From Psychrobacter sp. M13 (lineage in GTDB: Bacteria > Pseudomonadota > Gammaproteobacteria > Pseudomonadales > Moraxellaceae), in assembly GCF_030718935.1 (NCBI RefSeq), contig NZ_CP132194.1, positions 2,480,001 to 2,544,000 on the forward strand: a stretch of DNA of 64,000 nt, read 5' to 3'. The notes beneath the pieces were generated by a model, which worked only from the letters and a program-made list of their open reading frames with translations, ran no database searches and was not told the origin of the DNA. Positions 54,647-64,000 of the stretch are shown one piece after another. Within the stretch, counting starts at the first letter, position 1, and the number at the start of each line of letters is the position of its first letter. Made by a program: the position numbers and the translations under genes.

Positions 54647-55783
54647 TCAGACCGTTTGCGCTAAAATATGCCAGCATAAGTGCTCAAAATCCATACCGCG
54701 AGCTTTGGCTGCCATCGGTACTAAGCTATGACTGGTCATACCAGGTACAGTATTAATCTCAAGCAACCAAAAATTACCCTGCTGATCCTGCATGGCATCG
54801 ACTCGGCCCCAGCCTTTGGCATCTACTGCCCGAAAGGCTGCAAGACTCAAAGCCTGCAAGTGTTGCTCCTCACTCACGCTCAAGCCACAAGGTATGTAGT
54901 AGCTAGTATCATTGCGATTGTACTTGGCTTCAAAGTCATAAAAGTTAGTGATATCGGCAGGCTCTAGGCGAATAACAGGATAGGCTTCATCGTCAATAAT
55001 AGCGATGGTAAATTCGCGGCCCGTAATCCAGCGCTCAGCCATAACTGCATCGCCGCAGCCAATAGCCGTTGCATAAGCGGCTGGCAATTCATCAAGATGA
55101 TTTACTTTAGTCATGCCGATGCTAGAGCCTTCATGCACAGGCTTTATAATTAAAGGCAATCCGAGCATATTGACCACTTGCTGCCAGTCTGTATCAGCGC
55201 TTAGTAGTGCAAAAGGCGCGGTTGAGAGCCCGCAGCCTTGCCATAACTGCTTGGTACGTACTTTATCCATGCCTAATGCTGAAGCCAATATACCAGATCC
55301 CGTTTGTGGAATATCTAGCCATTGCAACATCCCTTGTAGGACGCCATCCTCACCGCCACGACCGTGTAATACATTGAACACTCGATCATAATCGCGAAGC
55401 TCGGTAATGTCTTGGTGCTTAGGATCAAAATGAGTAGCATCGACACCTTTATTCTGTAGCGCTTGCAATACCGCTGCGCCACTGTCTAACGATACACTGC
55501 GCTCATTACTACTACCACCATATACCACAGCGACTTTGCCAAAGACACTAGCGTCTTGTACTTTGCTATCAGTGATAGACATCAACTGTTTAGAATCTGC
55601 TTGGTTAGTATGACTTTCACTCTGCTCAGTTTGTGCAGCAGTGGCTAAGGTGGGCTCTGGGTTCTCTATTGCTGCTGTAAGCTTATCAGTGCTGTGGTTA
55701 TTACTCGCATAGTTATCACTTTTGAGCTCATTGATAGCGCTACTATTAGTGCCTAACTTGTCTTTATTGTTTTGATCGCTCAT
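54647..55783 (-). CDS. ddl: D-alanine--D-alanine ligase with N-terminal extension
   Basis: Makes the D-Ala-D-Ala dipeptide of peptidoglycan. The ATP-grasp enzyme begins at about residue 80 (FGKVAVVYGGSSNERSVSL) and has the HGRGGEDG loop, KPVHEGSSIGM and the DAMQDQQGNFWLLEINTVPGMT motif. The 378-residue length is about 70 above the usual 306 because of a Ser/Asn/Thr-rich N-terminal tail. The in-frame ATG for MSITDSKVQD (near residue 68) could be the true start, which would remove the tail. It follows murC by 78 bp. Confidence 0.96.
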   Translation of the reverse strand: MSDQNNKDKLGTNSSAINELKSDNYASNNHSTDKLTAAIENPEPTLATAAQTEQSESHTNQADSKQLMSITDSKVQDASVFGKVAVVYGGSSNERSVSLDSGAAVLQALQNKGVDATHFDPKHQDITELRDYDRVFNVLHGRGGEDGVLQGMLQWLDIPQTGSGILASALGMDKVRTKQLWQGCGLSTAPFALLSADTDWQQVVNMLGLPLIIKPVHEGSSIGMTKVNHLDELPAAYATAIGCGDAVMAERWITGREFTIAIIDDEAYPVIRLEPADITNFYDFEAKYNRNDTSYYIPCGLSVSEEQHLQALSLAAFRAVDAKGWGRVDAMQDQQGNFWLLEINTVPGMTSHSLVPMAAKARGMDFEHLCWHILAQTV

Positions 55784-55861
55784 AAAATAGCCTTTCTATT
55801 TAATTTTAATCTTACTTAATTTTAACCCTACGCTTTTCGTACTTTTTATTGGTAAACGAAA

Positions 55862-57301
55862 TTAATTAAGGTATAAGTCATTATCGATTAAGTCAATAGC
55901 GATCTGCCCCACATTACCTGCCCCTTGAGTAATTAGCATGTCATTAGCTTTTAATAAACGCTGCATGGTTGCGGCAATATTGTCTTTATCCACAATAGTA
56001 GGCTCGACCTCACCTCGCAGGCGAATGCTACGCGCAAGCGATTTAGTATCAGCGCCTGTGATCAGACTTTCACCTGCTGAATAAACCTCTAGTAATAGCA
56101 GCTCATCGACACTTGAGAGCACTTCAACAAAATCGTCAAAACAGTCGCGAGTTCGGCTATAACGATGCGGCTGGAACATCATGACTAAACGCTTGTCAGG
56201 GAAGCTCTGACGCGCCGCTTTGATGGTAGCATCGACTTCTTTTGGATGATGGCCATAATCATCAATGAGTAGCACATCGCCACCATCAATAGCTATCGGC
56301 CCATGCTGCTCAAAACGACGGCCAACGCCTGCAAATTTTTGTAAGGCGCGTTTGATTGCCTCATCATCAACACCTTCATCGCTCGCCATAGTGATCGCAG
56401 CTAGCGCGTTATAGACATTGTGAATACCAGGTATATTTAGCGTCAAATGTAGCGGCTCATTGTCACGGCGCAAGACTGTAAAATGAGTCTTAGTACCTTC
56501 AAATACGACGTCAGTCGCCTGAACATCGTTAAAAGGCTCAAGGCCAAAAGTTAGTACAGGGCGACCGATATCATCAATCATCGCATATAACTCTGGGTCA
56601 TCACCACAAACAACAGCTAAGCCATAAAAAGGCATATTTTGTAAAAACTGAATATAAGCGGCTTTCAATTTATCAAAGCTATTATCATAAGTTTCCATAT
56701 GATCTTGATCAATATTGGTCACAATCGCTGCCATCGGATGCAAGGATAAGAAAGACGCGTCGGACTCATCAGCTTCAGCAACGAGATAGCGACTACTGCC
56801 TAATGCCGCATTTTTGCCTGAAGCATTAAGCTTACCTCCAATCACATAAGTCGGATCAAGCTTACCCTCAGCCATCATCATGGTTAGTAAGCTAGTCGTT
56901 GTGGTCTTACCATGTGCCCCTGCGACCGCAATCCCATGACGATAGCGCATCAGCTCACCGAGCATATCAGCGCGGCGTACCACGGGCAGTCGAGCTTTGA
57001 GCGCCGCTTCAATCTCAGGGTTACTACGATCAATCGCTGATGACACTACGATCACATCGGCATTAGCGATGTTTATAGAATCATGTCCAATAAATATCTC
57101 AATGCCGATGCGCGCAAGACGTTGTGTAACAACACTTTGATTAATATCAGAGCCACTGACTTTATAGCCTTGATTGTTCATTACTTCAGCGATACCACAC
57201 ATCCCTGAGCCACCAATACCAACAAAATGCAGATGCTGAATACGACGCATTTCTGGAATTTCAATCAGACGTTTGGGTAAGGCTTTTGTGGTATTTGGCA
57301 T
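55862..57301 (-). CDS. murC: UDP-N-acetylmuramate--L-alanine ligase
   Basis: Adds L-Ala to UDP-MurNAc in the cytoplasm. The 479-residue Mur ligase has [14 protein letters not shown] (N-terminal Rossmann), [12 protein letters not shown] (P-loop of the central domain), and [14 protein letters not shown] plus [11 protein letters not shown] in the last domains. It is 57 bp downstream of murG. Confidence 0.98.
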   Translation of the reverse strand: MPNTTKALPKRLIEIPEMRRIQHLHFVGIGGSGMCGIAEVMNNQGYKVSGSDINQSVVTQRLARIGIEIFIGHDSINIANADVIVVSSAIDRSNPEIEAALKARLPVVRRADMLGELMRYRHGIAVAGAHGKTTTTSLLTMMMAEGKLDPTYVIGGKLNASGKNAALGSSRYLVAEADESDASFLSLHPMAAIVTNIDQDHMETYDNSFDKLKAAYIQFLQNMPFYGLAVVCGDDPELYAMIDDIGRPVLTFGLEPFNDVQATDVVFEGTKTHFTVLRRDNEPLHLTLNIPGIHNVYNALAAITMASDEGVDDEAIKRALQKFAGVGRRFEQHGPIAIDGGDVLLIDDYGHHPKEVDATIKAARQSFPDKRLVMMFQPHRYSRTRDCFDDFVEVLSSVDELLLLEVYSAGESLITGADTKSLARSIRLRGEVEPTIVDKDNIAATMQRLLKANDMLITQGAGNVGQIAIDLIDNDLYLN

Positions 57302-57358
57302 AAAAATCTCTTTATCAATTTAATAAAATATGACTAAATAATTAACTAAAAGCTAGGA

Positions 57359-58444
57359 TTATAACGCTTGCCATATAATCTCGGCTACTTGTGTACTAGC
57401 ACTACGATTAGCAAGAGCATGACCTTTTTGCGCCATCGCAAGGCAAGTTGCGCGATCAAGCGCTAGCAGCTCATCCTTTAGGCGCTCAGGGGTTAGCTCA
57501 TTTTGTGGCAATAGTATCGCCGCTTCATGTTCAGTCAAAGTACGAGCATTGGCCGTTTGGTGATCGTCAACAGCATGAGGCAGTGGGACAAAAATAGCTG
57601 CAATACCGACATTTTGAATCTCAGTGACGGTCAACGCTCCAGCACGGCACACGATAATATCTGCCCAATTATAAGCGTCTGCCATATCACTAATAAACGG
57701 CTGAACGCTAATATCATGCACTCCTAAATCTTGGCTATCATAAGCCGCTTGAGTCGCGGCCTCATTATTTCGTCCGCACTGATGACGTACTGCAAAGCTC
57801 TTATCTATCAGCGCTAAAGCTTTTGGCACTGTTTCATTGAGCACTTGTGCACCAAGCGAGCCGCCGACGACTAATAAGCGCAGTGGCGACTGATCGCTAA
57901 CATCGTAACGCAAAGCTGGCGCGGCTACGCCTGTTATCGTATTACGCACAGGATTACCGACGGTCTCAAGCTTTGCATTACTTTGGCTATTACCAAAAGT
58001 ATCTTCAAAGGCTTGTAGAACCTTTGCAGCGATTTTGGCTAAATAGCGATTACTCATGCCAGCGATAGCATTTTGCTCATGAATAATCAGCGGCGTACCT
58101 GTCATTCGCGCGGCAATACCGCCAGGCGCACTAACATAACCGCCAAAGCCTACAACAATATCAATATTATTACTGCGTATAATTTTGACAGCGGCCATGG
58201 TCGCAGACACTAGTGTCACGGGCATTTTCAACAGGCGTCCAATACCTTTACCGCGTAAACCTTGCATAGCAATAGGATGAAAAGCATAACCAGTAGGCTT
58301 GACTAAATCATTCTCCATTCCCGCCTCAGTCCCCAGCCAATGAATGACCGCCCCGCGGCGAGTTAGCTCTTCGCTCACGGCTAATGCTGGAAACACATGA
58401 CCACCAGTACCCGCTGCCATCATCAATACATTTACTGTCTTCAT
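57359..58444 (-). CDS. murG: UDP-GlcNAc:undecaprenyl-PP-MurNAc-pentapeptide transferase MurG
   Basis: Peripheral inner-membrane glycosyltransferase that makes lipid II from lipid I. The 361-residue GT-B enzyme has MAAGTGGHVFPALAVSEEL, VGFGGYVSAPGG and HEQNAIAGMSNR in the N-terminal domain. The C-terminal domain has VVGGSLGAQVLN, CRAGALTVTEI and FVPLPHAVDDHQTANA. It opens the visible part of the murG-murC-ddl-ftsQ-ftsA-ftsZ run; gshB, not ftsW, precedes it. Confidence 0.98.
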   Translation of the reverse strand: MKTVNVLMMAAGTGGHVFPALAVSEELTRRGAVIHWLGTEAGMENDLVKPTGYAFHPIAMQGLRGKGIGRLLKMPVTLVSATMAAVKIIRSNNIDIVVGFGGYVSAPGGIAARMTGTPLIIHEQNAIAGMSNRYLAKIAAKVLQAFEDTFGNSQSNAKLETVGNPVRNTITGVAAPALRYDVSDQSPLRLLVVGGSLGAQVLNETVPKALALIDKSFAVRHQCGRNNEAATQAAYDSQDLGVHDISVQPFISDMADAYNWADIIVCRAGALTVTEIQNVGIAAIFVPLPHAVDDHQTANARTLTEHEAAILLPQNELTPERLKDELLALDRATCLAMAQKGHALANRSASTQVAEIIWQAL

Positions 58445-58616
58445 AAAGCTATGCCTGTCTTATCTTTGGACTCTTCAAGAGGGTAAATAGCTACTGGTTA
58501 CCCATGCGCTAGCGCCTACCAAAACTCGCTTAGTATAGAGTAAAATACTAAAAAATATATAGCGTTTTTAAAGCTTACTAACTATTTTTTAATGCAAGTT
58601 AATACAAGTCTTATCA

Positions 58617-59600
58617 TTATCCTAGCTGCTGCTGACGCATTTCCACTGCAAGGATAAAATCTGCAGCAATATCAGTGCCGCACTGATCGTCAATCTCACG
58701 TACGCACGTCGGACTAGTCACATTGATCTCAGTGATACGACCACCGATGAGATCTAAGCCTACGAACATCAGACCCTTTTCTTTGACGATAGGCGCGACC
58801 ACTTGCGCGACTTTACGCTCAACATCAGTTAGCGACATTGCCACGCCGCTACCACCTGCGGCTAGATTACCACGAGTTTCGCCTTTAGTTGGAATCCGTG
58901 CTAAGCAATAGTCTACAACTACTCCATCAACAATCAATACGCGCTTATCGCCGTCACTAATCTCAGGTAGATAGCGCTGTGCCATAATCGGTAAAGTCTC
59001 AAGCTCTGTGAGCACCTCAATAGTGACACCAATATTTGGGCTATCAGCCGTCAAGCGGAAGATACCCGTGCCGCCCATACCATCAAGAGGTTTGACAATA
59101 ACGTCTTGTTGTTCAGCAATAAACTGACGGATATGCGCCTGTTTGCTAGTCACAATCGTAGGACTCATATACTCGCTAAACCAAGTAGCAAATAGCTTCT
59201 CATTACAGTCACGTATCGCTTGTGGGTCATTAACCACCAGTACGCCAGCGGCTTTGGCATGATCGAGCATGTAAGTGGCGTAAACAAAGCGCATATCGAA
59301 CGGCGGATCTTTGCGCATTAAGATCACATCGTAATCGCTGACTGGCAAAGTCGTTTTTTCACTTAACGTATAAAAGTTATCAGGATCACGCTGTACGGTT
59401 ACTGGCTGCGCATCTATCTTTAATTGCCCGCGATCTAGCCATAAGTCATGAATCTGACAATAGCCTAGCGTATGCCCACGGTCCTGCGCCGCCCACATCA
59501 TCGCCAGACTAGTATCTTTTTTATAATTGATACGCTCGATAGGATCCATGATAACTAGTATATTCAAAGCTTTAGAAGACTTGGCAGCAGATTGTGACAT
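58617..59600 (-). CDS. gshB: Glutathione synthetase
   Basis: Joins gamma-glutamylcysteine and glycine with ATP. The 327-residue ATP-grasp enzyme has MDPIERINYKKDTS at the N-terminus, ILMRKDPPFDMRFVYATYMLD, VVNDPQAIRDCNEKLFA, KPLDGMGGTGIFRL, and FVGLDLIGGRITEINVTSPT. It precedes murG (172 bp) and follows pyrE (92 bp). Glutathione made by this enzyme would serve the FghA pathway and gate a Kef-type antiporter, both encoded in this window. Confidence 0.98.
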   Translation of the reverse strand: MSQSAAKSSKALNILVIMDPIERINYKKDTSLAMMWAAQDRGHTLGYCQIHDLWLDRGQLKIDAQPVTVQRDPDNFYTLSEKTTLPVSDYDVILMRKDPPFDMRFVYATYMLDHAKAAGVLVVNDPQAIRDCNEKLFATWFSEYMSPTIVTSKQAHIRQFIAEQQDVIVKPLDGMGGTGIFRLTADSPNIGVTIEVLTELETLPIMAQRYLPEISDGDKRVLIVDGVVVDYCLARIPTKGETRGNLAAGGSGVAMSLTDVERKVAQVVAPIVKEKGLMFVGLDLIGGRITEINVTSPTCVREIDDQCGTDIAADFILAVEMRQQQLG

Positions 59601-59691
59601 AACGGACTCGCTAAAATTAGTAATAGTGAATAAATGATCTAATAAATAAGTAGAAGATTTAATAAAATACGGTGAAAGGCTTTATTGCCAA

Positions 59692-60405
59692 CTACACGCC
59701 ATATTGTTGACGATAATGCTGCATTTTTGCTAGTTGAGTGGCATTGCTATTGCTGTCATCCGCTAAATAGCCGATCAGATCATCCATATCGACTAAGGTT
59801 AATACCGGAATCTGTAAGCTTGACGCTAGCTCTTGAATAGCTGACTGCTCGCCTTGACCTTTTTCTTTACGATCTAAAGCAACAATAATCCCTGCTACTG
59901 TCGCGCCTGCTTGCTGTAAGATATCTAATACTTCACGCATGGCAGTCCCTGCGGTGATGACATCATCCAATATCCAAACCGACTTACCGCTTACATCAGC
60001 GCCGACTAGATTGCCCCCTTCGCCGTGGGTTTTGGCCTCTTTACGATTATAGCCCCACTGAGCATTGATGCCATGATGTAGCCATAACGCCTGCGCGGTT
60101 GCAGCGACAAAAGGAATACCTTTATAAGCGGCACCAAAAATCACCAGCTCCTTATGCTCATCTTTATTGTTAGCTACTTGCTGCTCTGCTAACGCTGCGG
60201 CATAACCACTCGCTAATAATGATAGCATCTCACCTGATGCCAGCAGGCCTGCATTAAAAAAGTATGGGCTAATGCGGCCAGATTTGAGTACGAACTCACC
60301 GAACTTTAATACTTTATTGTTTAAGGCCAGCTCAATAAAGTGCTGCGGTGAAAATGAAGCGTTTTGTATGGTTGTATCATTTTGAGAGGTTTGGGTAGTA
60401 GGCAT
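59692..60405 (-). CDS. pyrE: Orotate phosphoribosyltransferase
   Basis: Makes OMP from orotate and PRPP in pyrimidine synthesis. The 237-residue type I PRTase has LKFGEFVLKSGRISPYFFNA, YKGIPF, GYNRKEAKTHGEGG, and VWILDDVITAGTAMRE (PRPP-binding). The frame opens at 60444, but the ATG at 60405 has AGGA 6 nt upstream and is preferred. A Thr/Asn-rich tail of ~17 residues precedes the catalytic core. Confidence 0.97.
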   Translation of the reverse strand: MPTTQTSQNDTTIQNASFSPQHFIELALNNKVLKFGEFVLKSGRISPYFFNAGLLASGEMLSLLASGYAAALAEQQVANNKDEHKELVIFGAAYKGIPFVAATAQALWLHHGINAQWGYNRKEAKTHGEGGNLVGADVSGKSVWILDDVITAGTAMREVLDILQQAGATVAGIIVALDRKEKGQGEQSAIQELASSLQIPVLTLVDMDDLIGYLADDSNSNATQLAKMQHYRQQYGV

Positions 60406-60483
60406 TGGTGTTCCTGTGGACGATAAATAAAATATAAATGGCATAACTATTGTAAGCGACTTAACTATTATAGACGAGGGCGA

Positions 60484-61491
60484 CTAGCTTGACCAACCAT
60501 TGATAGCGTAGTCTTGCATATTGGCATAACGCGATAGCAAACGACAACGTGAGGAGATATTAAAATAGCAATTATCCTCACTACTTATTTGTAGCTCCCA
60601 CCCTAAATGATAGGCTGCGACAATAATATGACCGCTAAATATTCTGATTTGCCGATAGTGATGACTACTGGCTGGCACGTGATCTAATTGACTTAACAAA
60701 TAGCTACGTACGTACTGGCAGATTTGCTCAGCACTATAACTTTTGTTAATTGACTTGCGCGTATCGCATTGCTGCAAGGCATGTACCGCCACGCTACAAG
60801 CCATAATATCAGTGGCTAAGCTGCCCACCCCAGTTTCAAAATCTTGTGGCTGTAATATCACCTGCCAGTCATCAGCGTAAATACTGTTGAGTAGCTCATC
60901 AGGATTATAGTTTTTTAGTAGGCTTTTAAACGATAAGGTTTTATCGGCAAGCTTAGCGTCTGCATTAAGCTTAGTTTTAGATTTGGAATTAGGTTTAGGC
61001 TGATAGTCTACAAAGCCAAAACGAGTCAAAGTAGGATAGCGTTGTATCGCTCGTTGAATGTCAGCCAAATCAAGCAAGATCATCTGCTCAATATCAGCCA
61101 ATAGCGGCTGAGTACTATTATTGTGATAAAAGCTCTCAGGTAGCTCGATAAGCTTTGCGGCACTCAACAAGGATAAATGCTCAGCAAACGGTTGAGACGC
61201 CATCAATGACCATTTCGATAATCGTAACGGATCAGACTGCTGTAGCCGTGCTGCACTGCCATACAATCGGCGCAACTGGCTATTCACTCGCCGCGCAGGC
61301 TCTGGAATATTAGTCAATGAGCGTGCAGGATCAAGCGGTGACTGCTTAGGGTCAAAGTTAGGATGCACAATGGCAGGCGGCTTTGAGTGTGTTGGTTTTA
61401 CTGACTCAAGGCTATCTTCTGCTTGCTGACCTTCTACCCTATTTAAATGAGTATTAATTAGGCGTTTGTCAGAAGTAGATGGCTGAGTCAT
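60484..61491 (-). CDS. Conserved hypothetical protein, 335 residues
   Basis: A cytoplasmic protein that I do not recognise. About 90 residues of Pro/Ser-rich, probably disordered sequence (including NIPEPARRVNSQLRRLYGS) are followed by an alpha-helical core with an insert of Lys/Ser residues (PKPNSKSKTKLNADAK). The C-terminal ~100 residues are more conserved-looking (HHYRQIRIFSGHIIVAAYHLGWEL, ending ANMQDYAINGWSS). The open frame reaches 61509; GGAG lies 5 nt before the ATG at 61491, so that is taken. It lies between pyrE and the SDR gene, close to both. Confidence 0.7.
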   Translation of the reverse strand: MTQPSTSDKRLINTHLNRVEGQQAEDSLESVKPTHSKPPAIVHPNFDPKQSPLDPARSLTNIPEPARRVNSQLRRLYGSAARLQQSDPLRLSKWSLMASQPFAEHLSLLSAAKLIELPESFYHNNSTQPLLADIEQMILLDLADIQRAIQRYPTLTRFGFVDYQPKPNSKSKTKLNADAKLADKTLSFKSLLKNYNPDELLNSIYADDWQVILQPQDFETGVGSLATDIMACSVAVHALQQCDTRKSINKSYSAEQICQYVRSYLLSQLDHVPASSHHYRQIRIFSGHIIVAAYHLGWELQISSEDNCYFNISSRCRLLSRYANMQDYAINGWSS

Positions 61492-61547
61492 GGCGTCTCC
61501 ATAGAGCATAAAATATAAAGTAATAAATCTTGATTAATTGGGGCGCA

Positions 61548-62417
61548 CTACTGATGCTGCAAAATGTCATGATAACCTATTTGCCAATCAGGAAATTCGA
61601 GCCAAGCTAGTGGAATATTACTGTGTAAGCGTTTACCCGTAGTCGCGGTCTTTTGAGTATCAATGTCAGGTGCAGACTTCCCTACTTGCGCACTTAGCCA
61701 AGTCATCAATTCAAACGTGGTCACTGGCAGATAATCCGTGGCAATATACAGCGGCTTAAGCAACTGGAGCGCATCAATCGTCAGTACTTTAGTGATAATA
61801 GTGACAAGATCGCTATCCATAACCCGATTGCTCCAAGCACTATGAGCGATAGGGTCTTTTTTGACCTCGCGAGCCTTACGCAAGCGCATCAAACGCTCGC
61901 GACCATAAATGCCACTGGGACGAATGATGATAGCTTTATCACCAAAACCTTGCTTCAGGGCTTGCTCGGCTTGCAAGATAACTTTTGAGGCATCGCGCTC
62001 AGGGGTTATAGGTACAGTATTCTCATCAATCCACTCGCCATTATCTTGACCATAAACGCCCGTGGACGAGATAAATACGACTCGCTCAAGCTTAGGTAAT
62101 TGCTTAACAAGATCAGCTAAGTGCTGACAAATACTTAAATAACTAGCATTATATCCACTAGTTGAATACTCATCAGGGGTGACAATGATAGCAATAGCGG
62201 TAAAGTCTTGTAGCTGCTCCGTGCTAAGCTTAAGCGCGTCAAGCTGGATAAACTTAGCACGATCATCAAGCGCATAATGGCTACGCTCACTACGAGCCAG
62301 TCCTGTTACATTGATTCCTTGATCGGCCAGTTTATTAGTCACAGGCAACCCTATGTCACCTTGACCGATAATTAATAACTGCTCAGTACTTATATTAGTG
62401 CTCATATCAGTGCTCAT
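61548..62417 (-). CDS. YeeZ-like NAD(P)-binding SDR/epimerase family protein
   Basis: A 289-residue extended-SDR-like protein. The N-terminal Rossmann motif (LLIIGQGDIGLPV) is glycine-rich, and the segment FISSTGVYGQDNGEWIDE followed by RPSGIYGRERLM resembles the YeeZ-type epimerase family. The usual YxxxK pair is not clear in this reading, so catalytic competence is uncertain. An in-frame ATG at 62405 (MSTNIS) is another possible start. It sits between the unknown 335-residue gene and the DUF4105 gene, on the same strand. Confidence 0.8.
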   Translation of the reverse strand: MSTDMSTNISTEQLLIIGQGDIGLPVTNKLADQGINVTGLARSERSHYALDDRAKFIQLDALKLSTEQLQDFTAIAIIVTPDEYSTSGYNASYLSICQHLADLVKQLPKLERVVFISSTGVYGQDNGEWIDENTVPITPERDASKVILQAEQALKQGFGDKAIIIRPSGIYGRERLMRLRKAREVKKDPIAHSAWSNRVMDSDLVTIITKVLTIDALQLLKPLYIATDYLPVTTFELMTWLSAQVGKSAPDIDTQKTATTGKRLHSNIPLAWLEFPDWQIGYHDILQHQ

Positions 62418-62481
62418 AAATTATCCTTATTCTTATTATTTAGCGCTTACTACTATTTAAACACCTATTGCAAATCAACGT

Positions 62482-64000
62482 TTAGAAATAACGCATATAG
62501 GCTAAACTTAGATCATCATTGGCATCAACGCGATCTTGCCACTCGTAGCTGGCATTGATGCGTAGCGCTTGCTTTTTATCTATGTCATATTGTAGTCCAA
62601 GCGTGGCAATCGGTTGCCAGTAGCTGCCTTGCACATCCGCCTGATCGCTGCTGCCATGATACCAATACGGCAGCTGCAGTTCAGCCTGCGCTCGCATGCG
62701 ATTGTTAATCTGATAGATACAGCCTGCATTGACTCCTACGCCTGAACGATAGCCTTTATTAATACCGCGCCCACCTTGCAGCGCACCTGTCGCTAGCGTA
62801 TAACACAGCTGCGGCGGCATCTCGCCTGTCATCAGACCTGACGCGTCTGTACGCGGCATGCCAAATGCCCATGATTTGCCATATTCAAACGTCGTACTAG
62901 CAACCAAATGACCAGTGCCGCCTTGCTGTGAGCCATCATTGATACGAGTCGCCTCTATAGTTGCGCCCCATGTCTGACCCTTCTCGGCAGAGTTAACAGG
63001 ATTATAAGAGCGCCCACGAAGCAAGGTAAAGTTCTGCAATTCAACGCTTTTTGGCTGATTGTCTTTATCGCTATCAGTATCATAAAATCGTAACGTCGCC
63101 GCAAGACCTTCTAAATCAAAGAACTGATCGAACCCTGCTGTGCGATCTAAGGTATCGTGAAAGCCTGCCCGCAGTCCGACATCGATATAACTATTATCAC
63201 CACTATTACCGATACCTATATGCGCGCGCTGTAAAGAATGGCGATCCAGCGGATTATTATCAGATGGTGCAATAGTCAATGGCGATAATGTTTTGCCATC
63301 AGCTGACATACTAGAAGATTTATTAAGATCCGCTGATTTTATAGTTTCAATTTTATCTTTATCTATCGTTTGATAACCAAACTGCTTGGAGGCAAGCTCG
63401 ATAGCCTGATTAGCTTGATTAAGCTGAGCTTGACGTACGCTACTATCCGCTGGTGTATAACGACTGCTCGCTAACAGCTCTTCTTTTTCAAGCAAGTTGA
63501 TCACATCTGAAGGAATCACCGCATAAGGCAATTTGCTTAATAGATGCTGATTAGGACGCACCACATCGATCAAACGCAATATCTCAGAGGCGCAGTTATC
63601 AGTAGCAAAGTAATAAGGTATTTTTAAATCCTTAGTTTCCCAAACATGCAGCATGATTTGTTGCACCTCATCTACGCTCAACGCCAATTGATAAGTCCAA
63701 GTATCACGCTCGTCATCTTTTAGGTACTCAGCCAGCTTTTCGGGATACGGGTCAATCTCAATCCGACTGTCATAGCTACCACTGGTCGCTTTTATGGCGT
63801 AGAGCACAAAGTTATCGGCTGTATCGCCATCGACCGTATAATTAAGTGCATAAGCATGATGGATTTGGGTGAAATCTTTGCTACTTGCTGGTGAGTCAAT
63901 ACGTAATAGCGTATGACCAAAGGCGGAAATCGGATTGTCCAAATACTCTGCGGCAAACATAACCGACAGCTGCTGGGGTGCGAGCTCCGTCATCCAAGCA
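62482..64000 (-). CDS. DUF4105-type outer-membrane-like protein (5' part outside window)
   Basis: Reads from beyond the right edge; the visible 506 codons include an internal ATG at 63993 that is probably not the start, since the reading frame stays open to the edge and the family has a long N-terminal part. SVMFAAEYLDNPISAFGHTLLRID is the DUF4105/Lnb-like signature with a conserved His; TDNCASEILRLIDVV is the Cys-containing motif of this papain-like domain. The C-terminal ~200 residues alternate aromatic and polar residues and end in RYF, as an outer-membrane beta-barrel would. The gene is followed at 65 bp by the SDR gene. Confidence 0.8.
   Translation of the reverse strand, partial: AWMTELAPQQLSVMFAAEYLDNPISAFGHTLLRIDSPASSKDFTQIHHAYALNYTVDGDTADNFVLYAIKATSGSYDSRIEIDPYPEKLAEYLKDDERDTWTYQLALSVDEVQQIMLHVWETKDLKIPYYFATDNCASEILRLIDVVRPNQHLLSKLPYAVIPSDVINLLEKEELLASSRYTPADSSVRQAQLNQANQAIELASKQFGYQTIDKDKIETIKSADLNKSSSMSADGKTLSPLTIAPSDNNPLDRHSLQRAHIGIGNSGDNSYIDVGLRAGFHDTLDRTAGFDQFFDLEGLAATLRFYDTDSDKDNQPKSVELQNFTLLRGRSYNPVNSAEKGQTWGATIEATRINDGSQQGGTGHLVASTTFEYGKSWAFGMPRTDASGLMTGEMPPQLCYTLATGALQGGRGINKGYRSGVGVNAGCIYQINNRMRAQAELQLPYWYHGSSDQADVQGSYWQPIATLGLQYDIDKKQALRINASYEWQDRVDANDDLSLAYMRYF

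Overview
The window reads as a chromosomal segment of a low-to-mid GC gammaproteobacterium of the family Moraxellaceae, most likely Psychrobacter. The reasons are the gene neighbourhoods (ffh/ypjD, rpmB-rpmG, rpoZ-spoT-ridA, recA-recX, murG-murC-ddl-ftsQ-ftsA-ftsZ-lpxC), a SpoT whose synthetase half is degenerate as is known for Moraxellaceae, and the polar low-complexity extensions on many housekeeping proteins. The identification comes from sequence recognition only; no database was searched. I saw no tRNA, rRNA, CRISPR array, insertion sequence or prophage.

Layout. 1-5.9 kb: uppP (cut by the window edge), tsaB, a small AT-rich orphan gene that may be an immunity protein, a REP-like palindrome, ffh, the divergent ypjD and purU. 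6-9.3 kb: a large Ig-domain lipoprotein and the rpmB-rpmG ribosomal operon. 9.3-19.3 kb: a minus-strand run with two small membrane proteins, rpe, a TIGR03643-type protein, fghA, a membrane-anchored C13 (legumain-like) peptidase, htpG, a thioesterase and ispH. 19.6-31.5 kb: gmk, an inverted YadA-type trimeric autotransporter gene lying between gmk and rpoZ, then rpoZ, spoT, ridA, priA, a CDF metal exporter, a YqiA-like hydrolase and an unknown gene. 31.5-38.7 kb: a KefB/C-type antiporter, a DUF2628-like membrane protein, trmB, a 950 bp gene-free region with DnaA-box-like sites, recA and a long recX. 38.7-47.5 kb: a DASS transporter, a YidB-like protein, the sdhE-ygfX pair, folP, ftsH, rlmE, yhbY and a DOMON-like protein. 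47.5-64 kb: a secreted cysteine peptidase, dciA, then the minus-strand cell-division and wall cluster lpxC-ftsZ-ftsA-ftsQ-ddl-murC-murG, followed by gshB, pyrE, an unknown gene, an SDR protein and a DUF4105 protein cut by the right edge.

Most of the content is core metabolism. The envelope theme is strong: undecaprenyl phosphate recycling, lipid A, peptidoglycan precursors, divisome, SRP and FtsH. The accessory or unusual pieces are the adhesin islet at 20.3-22.9 kb with a LexA-like palindrome and clustered GATC sites, the Ig-like lipoprotein with two EF-hand-like loops, the orphan small gene, the DnaA-box/AT-rich region before recA, and a perfect hairpin in the first codons of recX. I found no clear new multigene defence or mobile system; the adhesin islet is the best candidate for something worth following.
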